Source: an uncultured Bacteroidota bacterium (GTDB lineage Bacteria; Bacteroidota; Bacteroidia; Chitinophagales; Chitinophagaceae). From it: a stretch of 64,000 nt of DNA. A program made the translations under genes and the position numbers. The notes beneath the pieces are model-generated. The model ran no database searches, was not told where the DNA came from, and worked only from the letters and a program-made list of their open reading frames with translations. The DNA lies in contig CALEZD010000117.1 of NCBI GenBank assembly GCA_937928385.1, forward strand, positions 1 to 64,000. Direction: 5' to 3'. Shown here piece by piece: positions 53,371 to 61,623 of the stretch (position 1 is its first letter; the number at the start of each line of letters is the position of its first letter).

Positions 53371-54183
53371 ATGGCTGTTTCTGCTCGCAATCTTTTGTTT
53401 TTCATGACTATCGTAGTCCTGTTGGCTTCGTGCAAGGGCTATGAAAGTGTTGTGCGCAGCAACGATGTGAATTACAAACTGGAACGCGCCAATAAATACT
53501 ACGACCAGAAAAAATACCCGCAGGCCAACGCTATATACGAGAGCCTGATACCGGTAATGAAAAATACCAAAAACTACGAACCGCTGTATTACCGCTACAC
53601 ATATACCTTCTATTATATGAAGGATTACCTGTCGGCATCGTACCACTTCAAAAACTTCGCGGAGTTCTTCCCGAAAAGCAAGGATGCAGAAGAGTGTGAA
53701 TATATGCACTCGTATTGCCTGTTTAAGGAATCCCCCAAACCATCGCTGGACCAGGCTTATACCGAAAAGACCATCGGGGCGCTACAAACATTTCTGAATG
53801 CCTACCCGCAAAGCAAATTCGCCCCCGAGGCCAATAAGATAATAGACCAGTGCCGTAGCAAACTGGAAATAAAAGATGCCGACGCAGCTAAGTTGTATTA
53901 TAACATAGGGCATTACAAAGCTGCCAGCGTATCTTACCAGGAAGTATTGCTGGAATATCCAGGCTCTGCCAGGGCAGATATGTACAAATACATGATTGTA
54001 AAATCGTGGTATGAGTACGCAAAAATAAGCATTAAAAGCAAGCAGGAAGAGCGTTACGCCAATGCACTGAACGCTTACCGCGAACTGAAAGAAGAATATC
54101 CGAAATCAAAATACATAACTGAAGGAAACAGGTATTACCTTCAGGCCAACAACAATATTAAAAAAATAAGAAATGAGCAGTAG
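53371..54183 (+). CDS. bamD: outer membrane assembly lipoprotein BamD
   Basis: A 270-residue TPR lipoprotein of the BAM complex, which inserts barrel proteins in the outer membrane. The start is placed at the ATG at 53371, immediately before the lipoprotein signal (FFMTIVVLLASC, Cys about residue 22). Helical repeats follow: VNYKLERANKYYDQKKYPQA, YHFKNFAEFFPKSKDAEEC, ALQTFLNAYPQSKFAPEANK, ASVSYQEVLLEYPGS. It overlaps rpoZ by 11 bases, forming an operon. Confidence 0.92.
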   Translation: MAVSARNLLFFMTIVVLLASCKGYESVVRSNDVNYKLERANKYYDQKKYPQANAIYESLIPVMKNTKNYEPLYYRYTYTFYYMKDYLSASYHFKNFAEFFPKSKDAEECEYMHSYCLFKESPKPSLDQAYTEKTIGALQTFLNAYPQSKFAPEANKIIDQCRSKLEIKDADAAKLYYNIGHYKAASVSYQEVLLEYPGSARADMYKYMIVKSWYEYAKISIKSKQEERYANALNAYRELKEEYPKSKYITEGNRYYLQANNNIKKIRNEQ

Positions 54184-54499
54184 CAGCAACAAAAGGGCTA
54201 TGGCAGCCGTTAACCCACTGGTTGAAACCCGTGATAATATAATCATCAAGAACAAGACAGGCAACCTGTATGAGTCTATCGTGGTGATGTCTAAACGCGC
54301 TAACCAGATATCGGTGACTATGAAGGAAGAGCTGCACCGCAAGCTGGATGAGTTCAGCAGCAGCACTGACAACCTGGAAGAAATACACGAGAATAAAGAG
54401 CAGATAGAAATATCACGCATCTACGAACGTATGGCTAATCCTGCATTGCAGTCTATTACCGAGTTCATGGACGACAAGATATACTATCGTAAAAAATAG
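54173..54499 (+). CDS. rpoZ: RNA polymerase omega subunit
   Basis: A 108-residue protein with the Rpb6/omega core seen in Bacteroidota: NPLVETRDNIIIKNKTGNLY then ESIVVMSKRANQI, followed by an acidic helix. Omega helps assemble RNA polymerase and can bind ppGpp in some bacteria. It overlaps the bamD end by 11 bases and is followed by a strong terminator. coaBC, often next in related genomes, is not here. Confidence 0.88.
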   Translation: MSSSSNKRAMAAVNPLVETRDNIIIKNKTGNLYESIVVMSKRANQISVTMKEELHRKLDEFSSSTDNLEEIHENKEQIEISRIYERMANPALQSITEFMDDKIYYRKK

Positions 54500-54524
54500 T
54501 TTCGTTTACCTGTCAAATATATAA

Positions 54525-54560
54525 GAGCTGCCTCGCTTACGGGGCGGCTCTGACTTTTTT
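54525..54560 (+). terminator. intrinsic terminator of bamD-rpoZ
   Basis: AGAGCTGCC...GGCGGCTCT forms the stem and a T6 run follows at 54555-54560. It lies 25 bases after the rpoZ stop. Confidence 0.85.
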
Positions 54561-54592
54561 ACAGGCAACCGTGCTAACTTTGGCAACTGCTG

Positions 54593-55291
54593 ATGAACAA
54601 ACAATATAAACATATCTTCTTTGACCTGGATCATACGCTGTGGGATTTTGACCGCAACTCGGCCAATACCATAGAACGGCTGTACAGGGAATATAAGCTG
54701 GATGAAAGAGGCATTCATGACTTCAATTCGTTTATAGAAATATACAACGCCCACAACCACGAGCTTTGGGACAAGTTCCGCAGGGGGCTAATCCGTCGTG
54801 AAGACCTCCGCTGGAAGCGCTTCTGGCTGACATTACTGGACTTTAAAGTACCCGATATGCTGCTGGCACATGAGCTGAGCAGCGCCTACCTGGAAATACT
54901 GCCCACACAAACACAACTGCTGCCCTACGCAAAAGAAACGCTGGACCATTGCAAGCAGAAATATACACTGCACCTAATTACCAACGGCTTCGACATGACG
55001 CAACGCATGAAGCTGCAATACTCAGACATCAGCAAATACTTCACGGAAATCATCACATCAGAACGCAGCCATGCAATGAAACCCCACCCCGGTATTTTCG
55101 ATTATGCACTGACTGCTACCGGCGCTACGCTTGACGACTGCATCATGATAGGTGATGCGCTGGAAGTGGATGTGCTGGGCGCTAAAGATGCCGGTTGGGA
55201 CCATGTGTATTACAATCCCGCAAAAACAGCACATGAGCACAAACTCACTTACGAGGTAGATTGCCTGAGTAAGTTGATGGATATCTTCTAA
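54593..55291 (+). CDS. YjjG-type HAD nucleotidase
   Basis: A 232-residue HAD phosphatase of the noncanonical pyrimidine nucleotidase (YjjG) type. Motif I FFDLDHTLWDFD with the nucleophile Asp and acid Asp, motif II LITNGF, motif III Lys in KPHPGIFDYAL, motif IV IMIGDALEVDVLGA. YjjG removes phosphate from damaged or noncanonical dUMP/dTMP-like nucleotides; the fit here is by sequence pattern. The stop overlaps the opposing cupin gene by 4 bases. Confidence 0.88.
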   Translation: MNKQYKHIFFDLDHTLWDFDRNSANTIERLYREYKLDERGIHDFNSFIEIYNAHNHELWDKFRRGLIRREDLRWKRFWLTLLDFKVPDMLLAHELSSAYLEILPTQTQLLPYAKETLDHCKQKYTLHLITNGFDMTQRMKLQYSDISKYFTEIITSERSHAMKPHPGIFDYALTATGATLDDCIMIGDALEVDVLGAKDAGWDHVYYNPAKTAHEHKLTYEVDCLSKLMDIF

Positions 55292-55674
55292 TCTCCCGTC
55301 GGAACAATATTAGCCGTTTCCACCATCAGCATTACTACACGCTTAGGTGCGCGCGGGCGATGCATCATACCTTTGGTAATGGTAACACCCTGTTTAGGGC
55401 CTAGTTCTATAGTTGGGCCACCTTCTTCTTCAATATCTATGTACAGCGTGCCTTCTACCACATAAAAGAATTCATCATCATTATCGTGCTTGTGCCAGTG
55501 AAAGTCGCCCTCGATGATGCCAATGCGCACCACGCTGTCGTTGACTTGTGTGAGGGTCTGGTTCCACCATTTTTCTTTGCAGGCATCTACTATTTCGGGT
55601 ATGTCTATCAGCTCCTGGTGGCCATGCCTGATGTCCAGGTTGATATTGTATTTGGAAGTATCTACGTCTGCCAT
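55288..55674 (-). CDS. cupin-domain protein
   Basis: A 128-residue single-domain cupin. The first metal motif FHWHKHDNDDEFFYVVEG supplies three His and a Glu, and the second, HRPRAPKRVVMLMVE, another His, so a metal site is likely complete. Substrate and reaction are unknown; single cupins include isomerases, dioxygenases and storage-like proteins. It is followed on the minus strand after 7 bases from the DUF721 gene, suggesting co-transcription. Confidence 0.8.
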   Translation of the reverse strand: MADVDTSKYNINLDIRHGHQELIDIPEIVDACKEKWWNQTLTQVNDSVVRIGIIEGDFHWHKHDNDDEFFYVVEGTLYIDIEEEGGPTIELGPKQGVTITKGMMHRPRAPKRVVMLMVETANIVPTGD

Positions 55675-55681
55675 AGTATGG

Positions 55682-55963
55682 TTATTTAACGATGATTTCT
55701 GTAATAGCGGTTTCGCCCAGGTATTCGTTGATGGTTTGTATGAGTTGTTGCTTGCCCATGTTCAGTTCCTGTTTCAGGGGGGCTACGTCTGTGTATATGG
55801 TCAGCGTACCGTTGAATACTTTCAGCTCGCGGGTGTATTTGGCAATTGTTTTGCCAGCTATCTGCTCCCACTCCTGCCTGATGCGTATTTCGGTGGCTTT
55901 GGGTTTCCAGCCTGATTTCTGCATCAGCATTTGTATGGCTTCGCCTATACTGTATTGTCCCAT
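55682..55963 (-). CDS. DUF721/DciA-like protein
   Basis: The start is set at the ATG at 55963 (MGQYSIGEAIQMLMQKSG), giving 93 residues; the upstream ATG at 55984 would add GFIFVS only. The protein matches the short DUF721 domain: a helix, IRQEWEQIAGKTIAKYTREL, GTLTIYTDVAPLKQEL and INEYLGETAITEIIV. Related DciA proteins assist loading of the replicative helicase. Short Bacteroidota versions share the core only, so the exact role is inference. Confidence 0.8.
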   Translation of the reverse strand: MGQYSIGEAIQMLMQKSGWKPKATEIRIRQEWEQIAGKTIAKYTRELKVFNGTLTIYTDVAPLKQELNMGKQQLIQTINEYLGETAITEIIVK

Positions 55964-55983
55964 ACTTACAAAGATAAACCCCA

Positions 55984-55999
55984 ACCCCTAAAGGGGTTA
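55984..55999. repeat. short hairpin AACCCCTAAAGGGGTT
   Basis: A perfect inverted repeat lies between the Mrr-type gene and the DUF721 gene, preceded by AACCCC. There is no T run, so it is not a classical terminator. Similar C4/G4 hairpins appear often in Bacteroidota intergenic DNA, in my recollection. Confidence 0.4.
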
Positions 56000-56075
56000 A
56001 CATTATTTCGAAAAGAATCTAAGTGATGGCGAAAGTCCCACCTTGTACACAAGCAACACATACGAAATGACCATA

Positions 56076-56939
56076 TTATATATTTTCAAACCATACACTT
56101 TTTACTCTAACTTCCTCTTTTAATTCTATTTCCACACCTAACTTAAGCTCTTTCAATTTGTCACACAATTGTTCACCATCAATCATGTCAATCGGAGGGG
56201 CGCCATCACGTGTAGCTTCTTTTAATGCATCTCTTGTAAAAGTTCCCGTTGTTATGAATAATCCTTTATCTGCACGACCCTGCATGGCACCTCTAAAATC
56301 CCGTATTTGACTTGCTGTAACAGAACTCCTATAGCGCTTGCATTGAAAGATTACATGGAAGCTTAAAAAACCATTAATTCTCACTATTCCCTTTCCATCA
56401 ATCCCACCATCACCTGTTTTGCCAGTGACTTCAACCTGTGTAAATCCACTTTCACGCAGAATCCGTTGTGCCAGTCTTTCAAATGCAGAAGGTGAAATAT
56501 TAAAAAGCTTATTCAGAAGTTGTTCCTTCCAAGGAGCAACTTCGTCGCTATCAGTGTTAATTTCTTCAATTTTGCTTTCCTTATTCTGTGCTTTTTCTCG
56601 AAATTGCAATCGAGCACTTTTAACGATTTCATCTGGCTCGATATTATCTATATTTATGTTTTGGTTTGCTAAGGCCCAAACACCTCTAGATGAATTTTCC
56701 AATAAACCCACTTGCTTCAACAATGTTCTTGCCCAAGCCAACCTATACTCAACTTCGCTCCTCCCATCTGCACCATGTGGTATACTAAGAATGGTATCTG
56801 CCAACTTCATTATTTGGTATACACCCTCATTAATTTCCTCTATACTGCCGGAACCTCCAAGATCTGTCAGTGCTTGTAGTACTGGTTTAAATAAGTCGTG
56901 TACCTGAGGCACCATTGGATTATTCTTGCGACGAGCCAT
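56076..56939 (-). CDS. Mrr-type restriction endonuclease, orphan
   Basis: A 287-residue protein with an N-terminal winged-helix Mrr_N-like domain (about 12-95, VHDLFKPVLQALTDLGGSGS to RGVWALAN) and a C-terminal PD-(D/E)xK nuclease (about 145-265). Catalytic residues are E154 (AFERLAQRIL), D181 (GDGGIDGKG) and Q199-x-K201 (FQCKRY). Mrr proteins cut modified DNA. No methylase or partner gene adjoins. The gene is AT-rich against neighbours, consistent with recent gain. It may defend against phage DNA with modified bases, which is inference. Confidence 0.87.
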   Translation of the reverse strand: MARRKNNPMVPQVHDLFKPVLQALTDLGGSGSIEEINEGVYQIMKLADTILSIPHGADGRSEVEYRLAWARTLLKQVGLLENSSRGVWALANQNINIDNIEPDEIVKSARLQFREKAQNKESKIEEINTDSDEVAPWKEQLLNKLFNISPSAFERLAQRILRESGFTQVEVTGKTGDGGIDGKGIVRINGFLSFHVIFQCKRYRSSVTASQIRDFRGAMQGRADKGLFITTGTFTRDALKEATRDGAPPIDMIDGEQLCDKLKELKLGVEIELKEEVRVKSVWFENI

Positions 56940-57019
56940 GGTTGTGATTGTTTAACTTTATAAAAATAAAATAATGGCTCATAAACTGAGCCATTACAAT
57001 ACATTAACTTAAATAAATT

Positions 57020-58222
57020 TTACGCATTCACTTCCTTCACAGCTCCCAGCTCTTTGCCTACTTTTATAAAGGCGGCTATGGCTTTGTCGAGGTGTTCGCG
57101 GCTGTGGGCGGCGGATATTTGTACGCGTATGCGCGCCTGCCCCTTGGGCACTACGGGGTAGAAGAAACCTATCACGTATATACCTTCTTCCAGCAGGCGG
57201 GCGGCCATTTTTTGGGCCAGTACCGCATCGTACAGCATAATAGGCGCTATGGGGTGCGTGCCGGGCTTGATGTCGAAACCGGCGGCAGTCATTTTTTCGC
57301 GGAAGTACATGGTATTATTTTCCAGCTTGTCGCGCAGTTCGGTGGTTTCGCTCAGCATATCCAGCACGGCTATGGTAGCGCCCACTACCGCCGGGGCAAC
57401 CGTGTTGGAAAACAGGTAAGGACGGCTACGCTGACGCAGCATATCTATTATTTCTTTTTTACCGCTGGTAAAACCACCCGATGCACCGCCCAGCGCCTTG
57501 CCCAGCGTACCGGTAATGATGTCTATCCTGTCCATAACGCCGCAGAGCTCGTGTACGCCACGGCCTGTTTTGCCCATAAAGCCCGATGAGTGGCTTTCGT
57601 CTATCATCACCAGCGCATCGTATTTATCGGCCAGGTCGCATATCTTATCCAACTGGGCTATAGTACCGTCCATAGAGAAAACCGAGTCCGTCACTATCAG
57701 GCGTGTACGTGCGCCTGAGTATGCTTTCAACTGCTCCTCCAGGTCTTCCATATTGTTGTGCTTATAGCGGGCGCGCTGTGCCTTGCAGAGGCGTACGCCA
57801 TCTATTATAGATGCATGGTTCAGCTCGTCGGATATAATCACATCCTGGTCATTCAGCAATGGTTCAAACACACCACCGTTGGCATCGAAGCAGGCTACGT
57901 AGAGTATAGTATCGTCCGCACCTACAAACTTTGATATCTTCGCCTCCAGTTCTTTATGTATATCCTGCGTACCACAGATGAAACGCACCGAGCTCATACC
58001 ATAACCACGATTGTCAATTGTTTTGTGTGCCGCCTCTACTACTTTGGGGTGAGAAGACAGGCCGAGGTAGTTGTTGGCGCAGAAGTTGAGCACCTGTTTA
58101 CCGTTCACGGTTATTTCAGCACCTTGCTCCGATTCTATAATGCGCTCGTTTTTGTATAAACCCGCTTCCTGTATCTCCTGCAGTTCGGCCTGCAACCTGT
58201 TGTAAAATGAAGGACTTGACAT
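57020..58222 (-). CDS. kbl: glycine C-acetyltransferase (2-amino-3-ketobutyrate CoA ligase)
   Basis: A 400-residue PLP enzyme of the alpha-oxoamine synthase family. FCANNYLGLSSHPKVVEAA, NDQDVIISDELNHASIIDGV, IDESHSSGFMGKTGRGV (Asp for PLP) and TLGKALGGASGGF (PLP lysine) fit Kbl, which makes 2-amino-3-ketobutyrate from glycine and acetyl-CoA or the reverse in threonine breakdown. A related reaction (serine palmitoyltransferase) is less likely on length and pattern. Threonine dehydrogenase is not adjacent. Confidence 0.88.
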   Translation of the reverse strand: MSSPSFYNRLQAELQEIQEAGLYKNERIIESEQGAEITVNGKQVLNFCANNYLGLSSHPKVVEAAHKTIDNRGYGMSSVRFICGTQDIHKELEAKISKFVGADDTILYVACFDANGGVFEPLLNDQDVIISDELNHASIIDGVRLCKAQRARYKHNNMEDLEEQLKAYSGARTRLIVTDSVFSMDGTIAQLDKICDLADKYDALVMIDESHSSGFMGKTGRGVHELCGVMDRIDIITGTLGKALGGASGGFTSGKKEIIDMLRQRSRPYLFSNTVAPAVVGATIAVLDMLSETTELRDKLENNTMYFREKMTAAGFDIKPGTHPIAPIMLYDAVLAQKMAARLLEEGIYVIGFFYPVVPKGQARIRVQISAAHSREHLDKAIAAFIKVGKELGAVKEVNA

Positions 58223-58348
58223 AATTATAATTCTGTTTGAAGGGCAAAAATATGCAAACGATATGTTTATCCCTATAATACGGGGGGTATTGTTCTTAAA
58301 GTATTGTCAAATACAAACTAATAGCTATTAGCATGGTTATAAGTAAAT

Positions 58349-58356
58349 TAGATTTG
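58349..58356 (+). promoter_or_regulatory. -7 element of the secreted paralogue pair
   Basis: TAGATTTG fits TAnnTTTG exactly, 7 bases before the ATG at 58364. The -33 element is not clear. Confidence 0.4.
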
Positions 58357-58363
58357 TAACATT

Positions 58364-59119
58364 ATGAGGGCGATAGCCGATACATTGTTTTTGAGAGTAC
58401 TCGTATTCATATTTTGCTGCCTGGCAGCGTTGCCATCCATTGCCCAAACCTTGCAGGGCAAGGTGAAGGACGGCGCCACAGGCGAACCGTTGTACCCTGT
58501 AACGGTGGTGAACCTGCGTACCCAAAAGGCTACGTACACTACACCGCAGGGCGATTTTACCATTCATGCTGACAAGGGGGACATCATATCCTTCAGCTAT
58601 ATAGGGTATAAACCTAAGGAGTATAATATGCCGGTGGGCGTGGGGGCATATACCGTCAACATCAGCCTGCAGCGTATCAGCTACCAGCTGCAGGAGGTGA
58701 TACTGATGCCGGGGTATACGCAGTACCAGATAGACTCGATAGAAAGGAAGAGGACTTACAGGGCAGCACTCTCGCGGAGAAAGAGCAGCCCGATAGGCAG
58801 CCCCTTCTCTTTTGTGGCCGAGAAGTTCAATAAACGCAGCAAACAGATATTTAAGTTCCAGCGCAACTTCAACCAATGGGAAGACGAAAAATACATTGAC
58901 ACCCGCTATACTACCGACCTGGTGTACGAAATGACGGGGCTGGAAGGGGACAGCCTGGGGCATTTTATGAACGCCTACCCCATGCCCTACGACTACGCCC
59001 GCACCGCCACCGACCTGGAAATGAAGATGTGGATACGACACCACTACCGCGAATGGCTGAGTGTGATAGATACTGCGGGATTGCCCAAAATAGATGAAAG
59101 CTTGCTGCAGGAAAAATGA
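58364..59119 (+). CDS. secreted carboxypeptidase-regulatory-like protein, paralogue 1
   Basis: A 251-residue protein: signal peptide (to about SIAQ, residue 28), a carboxypeptidase-regulatory-like beta sandwich (about 30-115, LQGKVKDGATGEPLYPVTV and TPQGDFTIHADKGDIISF) and a C-terminal region (about 135-250) I do not recognise. Its end has EKYIDTRY, then AYPMPYDYARTATDLEMKMW, WIRHHYREWL. The same signature is in the next gene. It is likely periplasmic or outer-membrane attached; function unknown. Its TGA overlaps the next ATG by 4 bases. Confidence 0.75.
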   Translation: MRAIADTLFLRVLVFIFCCLAALPSIAQTLQGKVKDGATGEPLYPVTVVNLRTQKATYTTPQGDFTIHADKGDIISFSYIGYKPKEYNMPVGVGAYTVNISLQRISYQLQEVILMPGYTQYQIDSIERKRTYRAALSRRKSSPIGSPFSFVAEKFNKRSKQIFKFQRNFNQWEDEKYIDTRYTTDLVYEMTGLEGDSLGHFMNAYPMPYDYARTATDLEMKMWIRHHYREWLSVIDTAGLPKIDESLLQEK

Positions 59120-59865
59120 GAATAGCGTTCTATATACTCTGCATACTGGCCATGTATATACCGGCAAATGCACAATATGTACGGGGCGTAGTGCGCGATA
59201 TGGATGACAACAAATACCTGCAGGATGTTTTGGTGGTAAACACCCGTACACAGGCATCCACCTATACCAACGATAGCGGTTACTACAAACTTTATGCATC
59301 AAAGGGTGATACCATTGCCTATATGCTCATATCCTACCGTACGGTAAAAAAAGCGGCGGATGCCGGGCAGCCTTTACAAAATATTTATATGGAGCGGGCC
59401 GGCTATATGCTGAAGGGAGTGGACATCTTACCCGCCCAGGAAAAATGGGAAGAGGAACACAAGGAAATGCTGAAGCTATATAACAAAACATTTACCGATG
59501 CCAGGAGGAAACCCACGACCACGTTAAGCGCGGGAACGATGGCAGGCATTACTGTAGACGGGTTGATTACCGAAATGGCGGCACGTATATCGGGGCAGAA
59601 GAAAAAGGATAAGCGTTTTCTGAAAGATTTTGAACAAACTGAGGAGCAGAAATATATAGACCTGCGTTACAATCCTGAAGCAGTGATATATGCTACCGGT
59701 ACCACATACGATTCCGCCGTGCGGTTTATATATCACCATCCAATGGAAGTATCTTTTGCTCGGGATGCCACTCCTATTGAGTTCGTGATGTGGATACGTG
59801 ATAACTACAGGAAATGGTTGCTCTACAAAGAAAGCCCTGCCGACAGTACTAATCTTACAGATTAA
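59116..59865 (+). CDS. secreted carboxypeptidase-regulatory-like protein, paralogue 2
   Basis: A 249-residue paralogue of the preceding gene, co-translated by an ATGA overlap. Signal peptide (to about PANAQ, residue 19), carboxypeptidase-regulatory-like domain (about 20-105, VRGVVRDMDDNKYLQDVLVV, NDSGYYKLYASKGDTIAY), then the shared C-terminal region with QKYIDLRYN, HHPMEVSFARDATPIEFVMW and WIRDNYRKWL. The pair diverged considerably but kept the Arg/Trp signature, which suggests a common function. No partner enzyme is adjacent except the ferredoxin-reductase-like gene 19 bases later. Confidence 0.75.
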   Translation: MRIAFYILCILAMYIPANAQYVRGVVRDMDDNKYLQDVLVVNTRTQASTYTNDSGYYKLYASKGDTIAYMLISYRTVKKAADAGQPLQNIYMERAGYMLKGVDILPAQEKWEEEHKEMLKLYNKTFTDARRKPTTTLSAGTMAGITVDGLITEMAARISGQKKKDKRFLKDFEQTEEQKYIDLRYNPEAVIYATGTTYDSAVRFIYHHPMEVSFARDATPIEFVMWIRDNYRKWLLYKESPADSTNLTD

Positions 59866-59883
59866 TTTACTTAACTTTAGTAC

Positions 59884-60600
59884 ATGCTACCTGAATGGCA
59901 GAAGGCTGTAGTAATACGCATAGAGCAGGCGACACCCAATACCCGCCGCTACTGGCTGCAATTGCCCGAAACCGAACGCTTTGATTTCAAGCCGGGGCAG
60001 TTTGTAACTATGGACCTGCCCATTCACGAAAAACGCAACAAGCGCTGGCGCAGTTACAGCATCGCCTCCATGCCCGATGGCAGCAATATCATAGAACTGG
60101 TAATAGTACATTTAGATGGCGGCCTGGGCACCAACTACCTGTTCAATGATGTGGAGCTGGGCTCGGAACTGATACTACGCGGGCCGCAGGGTGTTTTTGT
60201 TCTTCCTGATGAACTGCCGGAAAATATGTTCTTCATCTGTACGGGTACGGGTATAGCGCCGTTCCGCAGCATGCTGCATTATATCAATACGCATAACATT
60301 CCACATGGCAGGCTGAACCTGATATTTGGCACGCGCCGCAAGGATGACCTGCTGTACTACGATGAGATGCGTGAACTGGAAGAGCAGATCCCAGATTTCA
60401 CATATTTCCCTGTCCTGTCCCGCGAAACATGGGATAATGATACCGGCTATGTCCATGCCATATACGAGCGGCTTTGCGAAGGGCACCCTCATGCGCACTT
60501 TATGCTTTGCGGCTGGAAGGTGATGGTGGACGAAGCCAAACAACGCATACAATGTATGGGTTACGACAGGAAGGATATACACCTGGAGCTATACGGTTAG
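59884..60600 (+). CDS. ferredoxin-NADP reductase-like oxidoreductase
   Basis: A 238-residue flavoprotein of the ferredoxin-reductase fold. FAD-binding: GQFVTMDLP and RSYSIAS; NAD(P)-binding: FICTGTGIAPFRSM and FGTRRKDDLLYYDE; C-terminal MLCGWKVMVDEAKQRI. It lacks a fused 2Fe-2S domain, so it likely passes electrons from NAD(P)H to a separate ferredoxin or oxygenase. Nineteen bases separate it from the secreted paralogue, so they may share a transcript. It faces the pigment cluster in convergent orientation. Confidence 0.85.
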   Translation: MLPEWQKAVVIRIEQATPNTRRYWLQLPETERFDFKPGQFVTMDLPIHEKRNKRWRSYSIASMPDGSNIIELVIVHLDGGLGTNYLFNDVELGSELILRGPQGVFVLPDELPENMFFICTGTGIAPFRSMLHYINTHNIPHGRLNLIFGTRRKDDLLYYDEMRELEEQIPDFTYFPVLSRETWDNDTGYVHAIYERLCEGHPHAHFMLCGWKVMVDEAKQRIQCMGYDRKDIHLELYG

Positions 60601-60606
60601 CGCATT

Positions 60607-61623
60607 TTACAATTCCAGTTTCCAGCAACTATAGTAATCGCAGTGGTTATTTACGAGCAAGACGTTTTTGAAATTGCCTTGCAGGCCGGGATATACCCTG
60701 TGCCATAGCATACCCAATGCAAAAGATGATGCTACAGGATACTCACCACATAGTTGCTTGAAGGATGTAACAGGCAAACCCGTTACCAACTCTGTGCTGA
60801 TACGCTGATAGAAAGCATGGTTAGTCTTTTCACCGTTTGCCCCTGACAGGAATACATCAAAAGGCCCTGCCTGTGCTACGAATTGCTTTATTCTTTCAAA
60901 GGCAACAGTCGTATCCGCTTTAAATACGTCCAGTGCTGATACTTTTACTGATTGTTTGTTTAATGGCTGCTCAGTTGCTGAAAAGAATGCTGCGCCCTCG
61001 CCACATACAGGTGCGGAAAGCTTGCCTGCAAGTACATCCTCCAGTGTATAGTTTTCTTTAGCTACCGCCCCGGCATATTGCAGTGCCTTCACACTATTGG
61101 GGGTCTGCTCTTCTATAGCGCCTACCAGCATATGGCTGCCGGGGTACTGCTGCATATGCAGCTTCGCATTGATGAGGGCGTGTTCAAAAGAATGGCCGCG
61201 GTGCACATAGGTAAGGTTGTGGCCGTTGCACCCTGCCAGCAATGCTACCTGCCCTGCTACCGTATTGTGCGTTGACTGGATAAAAGCTGTTGGCGTGAGC
61301 ATCTGCTCATCCTGGTCAATCATCTTGCCCAGGAAGGATTCCGTATCCTGCAGGCAGCCATAGGCTGTGCCAATGCTTATAGCATCCGGGCTTTCAATAC
61401 CGGCTTGTTGCATGGCAGTTTTTGAAGCCACCACACCCATACGTACCGCTTTGCTCATACGGCGCAGTTGCATGACGGGTATGTATTCTTTATAGTCAGG
61501 TTCAACAGTGGTTAATGCATAAGCTGAGTAATCCGGCACCTGCTGCAAAAACCCGTCTGACATATTATTGCCCGCCCCGCTGATGATACCCGCGCTATTG
61601 ATATATAAGTTCAGATTCAACAT
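60607..61623 (-). CDS. ketosynthase-like chain length factor
   Basis: A 338-residue thiolase-fold protein (start at 61623, MLNLNLYINSAGII). It has ketosynthase N-terminal features: IYINSAG..., RRMSKAVRMGVVAS and AIEEQTPNSV, but the active-site Cys position is not kept: around HNLTYVHRGHSFEHALINAK there is His/Gly instead of TxxCSS. This matches chain-length-factor partners of type II polyketide and aryl-polyene systems. It overlaps the true ketosynthase gene by 7 bases. It presumably pairs with it in making a polyene chain for a flexirubin-like pigment. Confidence 0.7.
   Translation of the reverse strand: MLNLNLYINSAGIISGAGNNMSDGFLQQVPDYSAYALTTVEPDYKEYIPVMQLRRMSKAVRMGVVASKTAMQQAGIESPDAISIGTAYGCLQDTESFLGKMIDQDEQMLTPTAFIQSTHNTVAGQVALLAGCNGHNLTYVHRGHSFEHALINAKLHMQQYPGSHMLVGAIEEQTPNSVKALQYAGAVAKENYTLEDVLAGKLSAPVCGEGAAFFSATEQPLNKQSVKVSALDVFKADTTVAFERIKQFVAQAGPFDVFLSGANGEKTNHAFYQRISTELVTGLPVTSFKQLCGEYPVASSFALGMLWHRVYPGLQGNFKNVLLVNNHCDYYSCWKLEL

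Noticed and set aside
58337..59302. Long open frame of 321 codons on the minus strand
   Set aside because: It is opposite the two secreted paralogues, whose signal peptides, overlap and domain pattern are convincing; the minus-strand product is Cys/His/Pro-rich without domain features.
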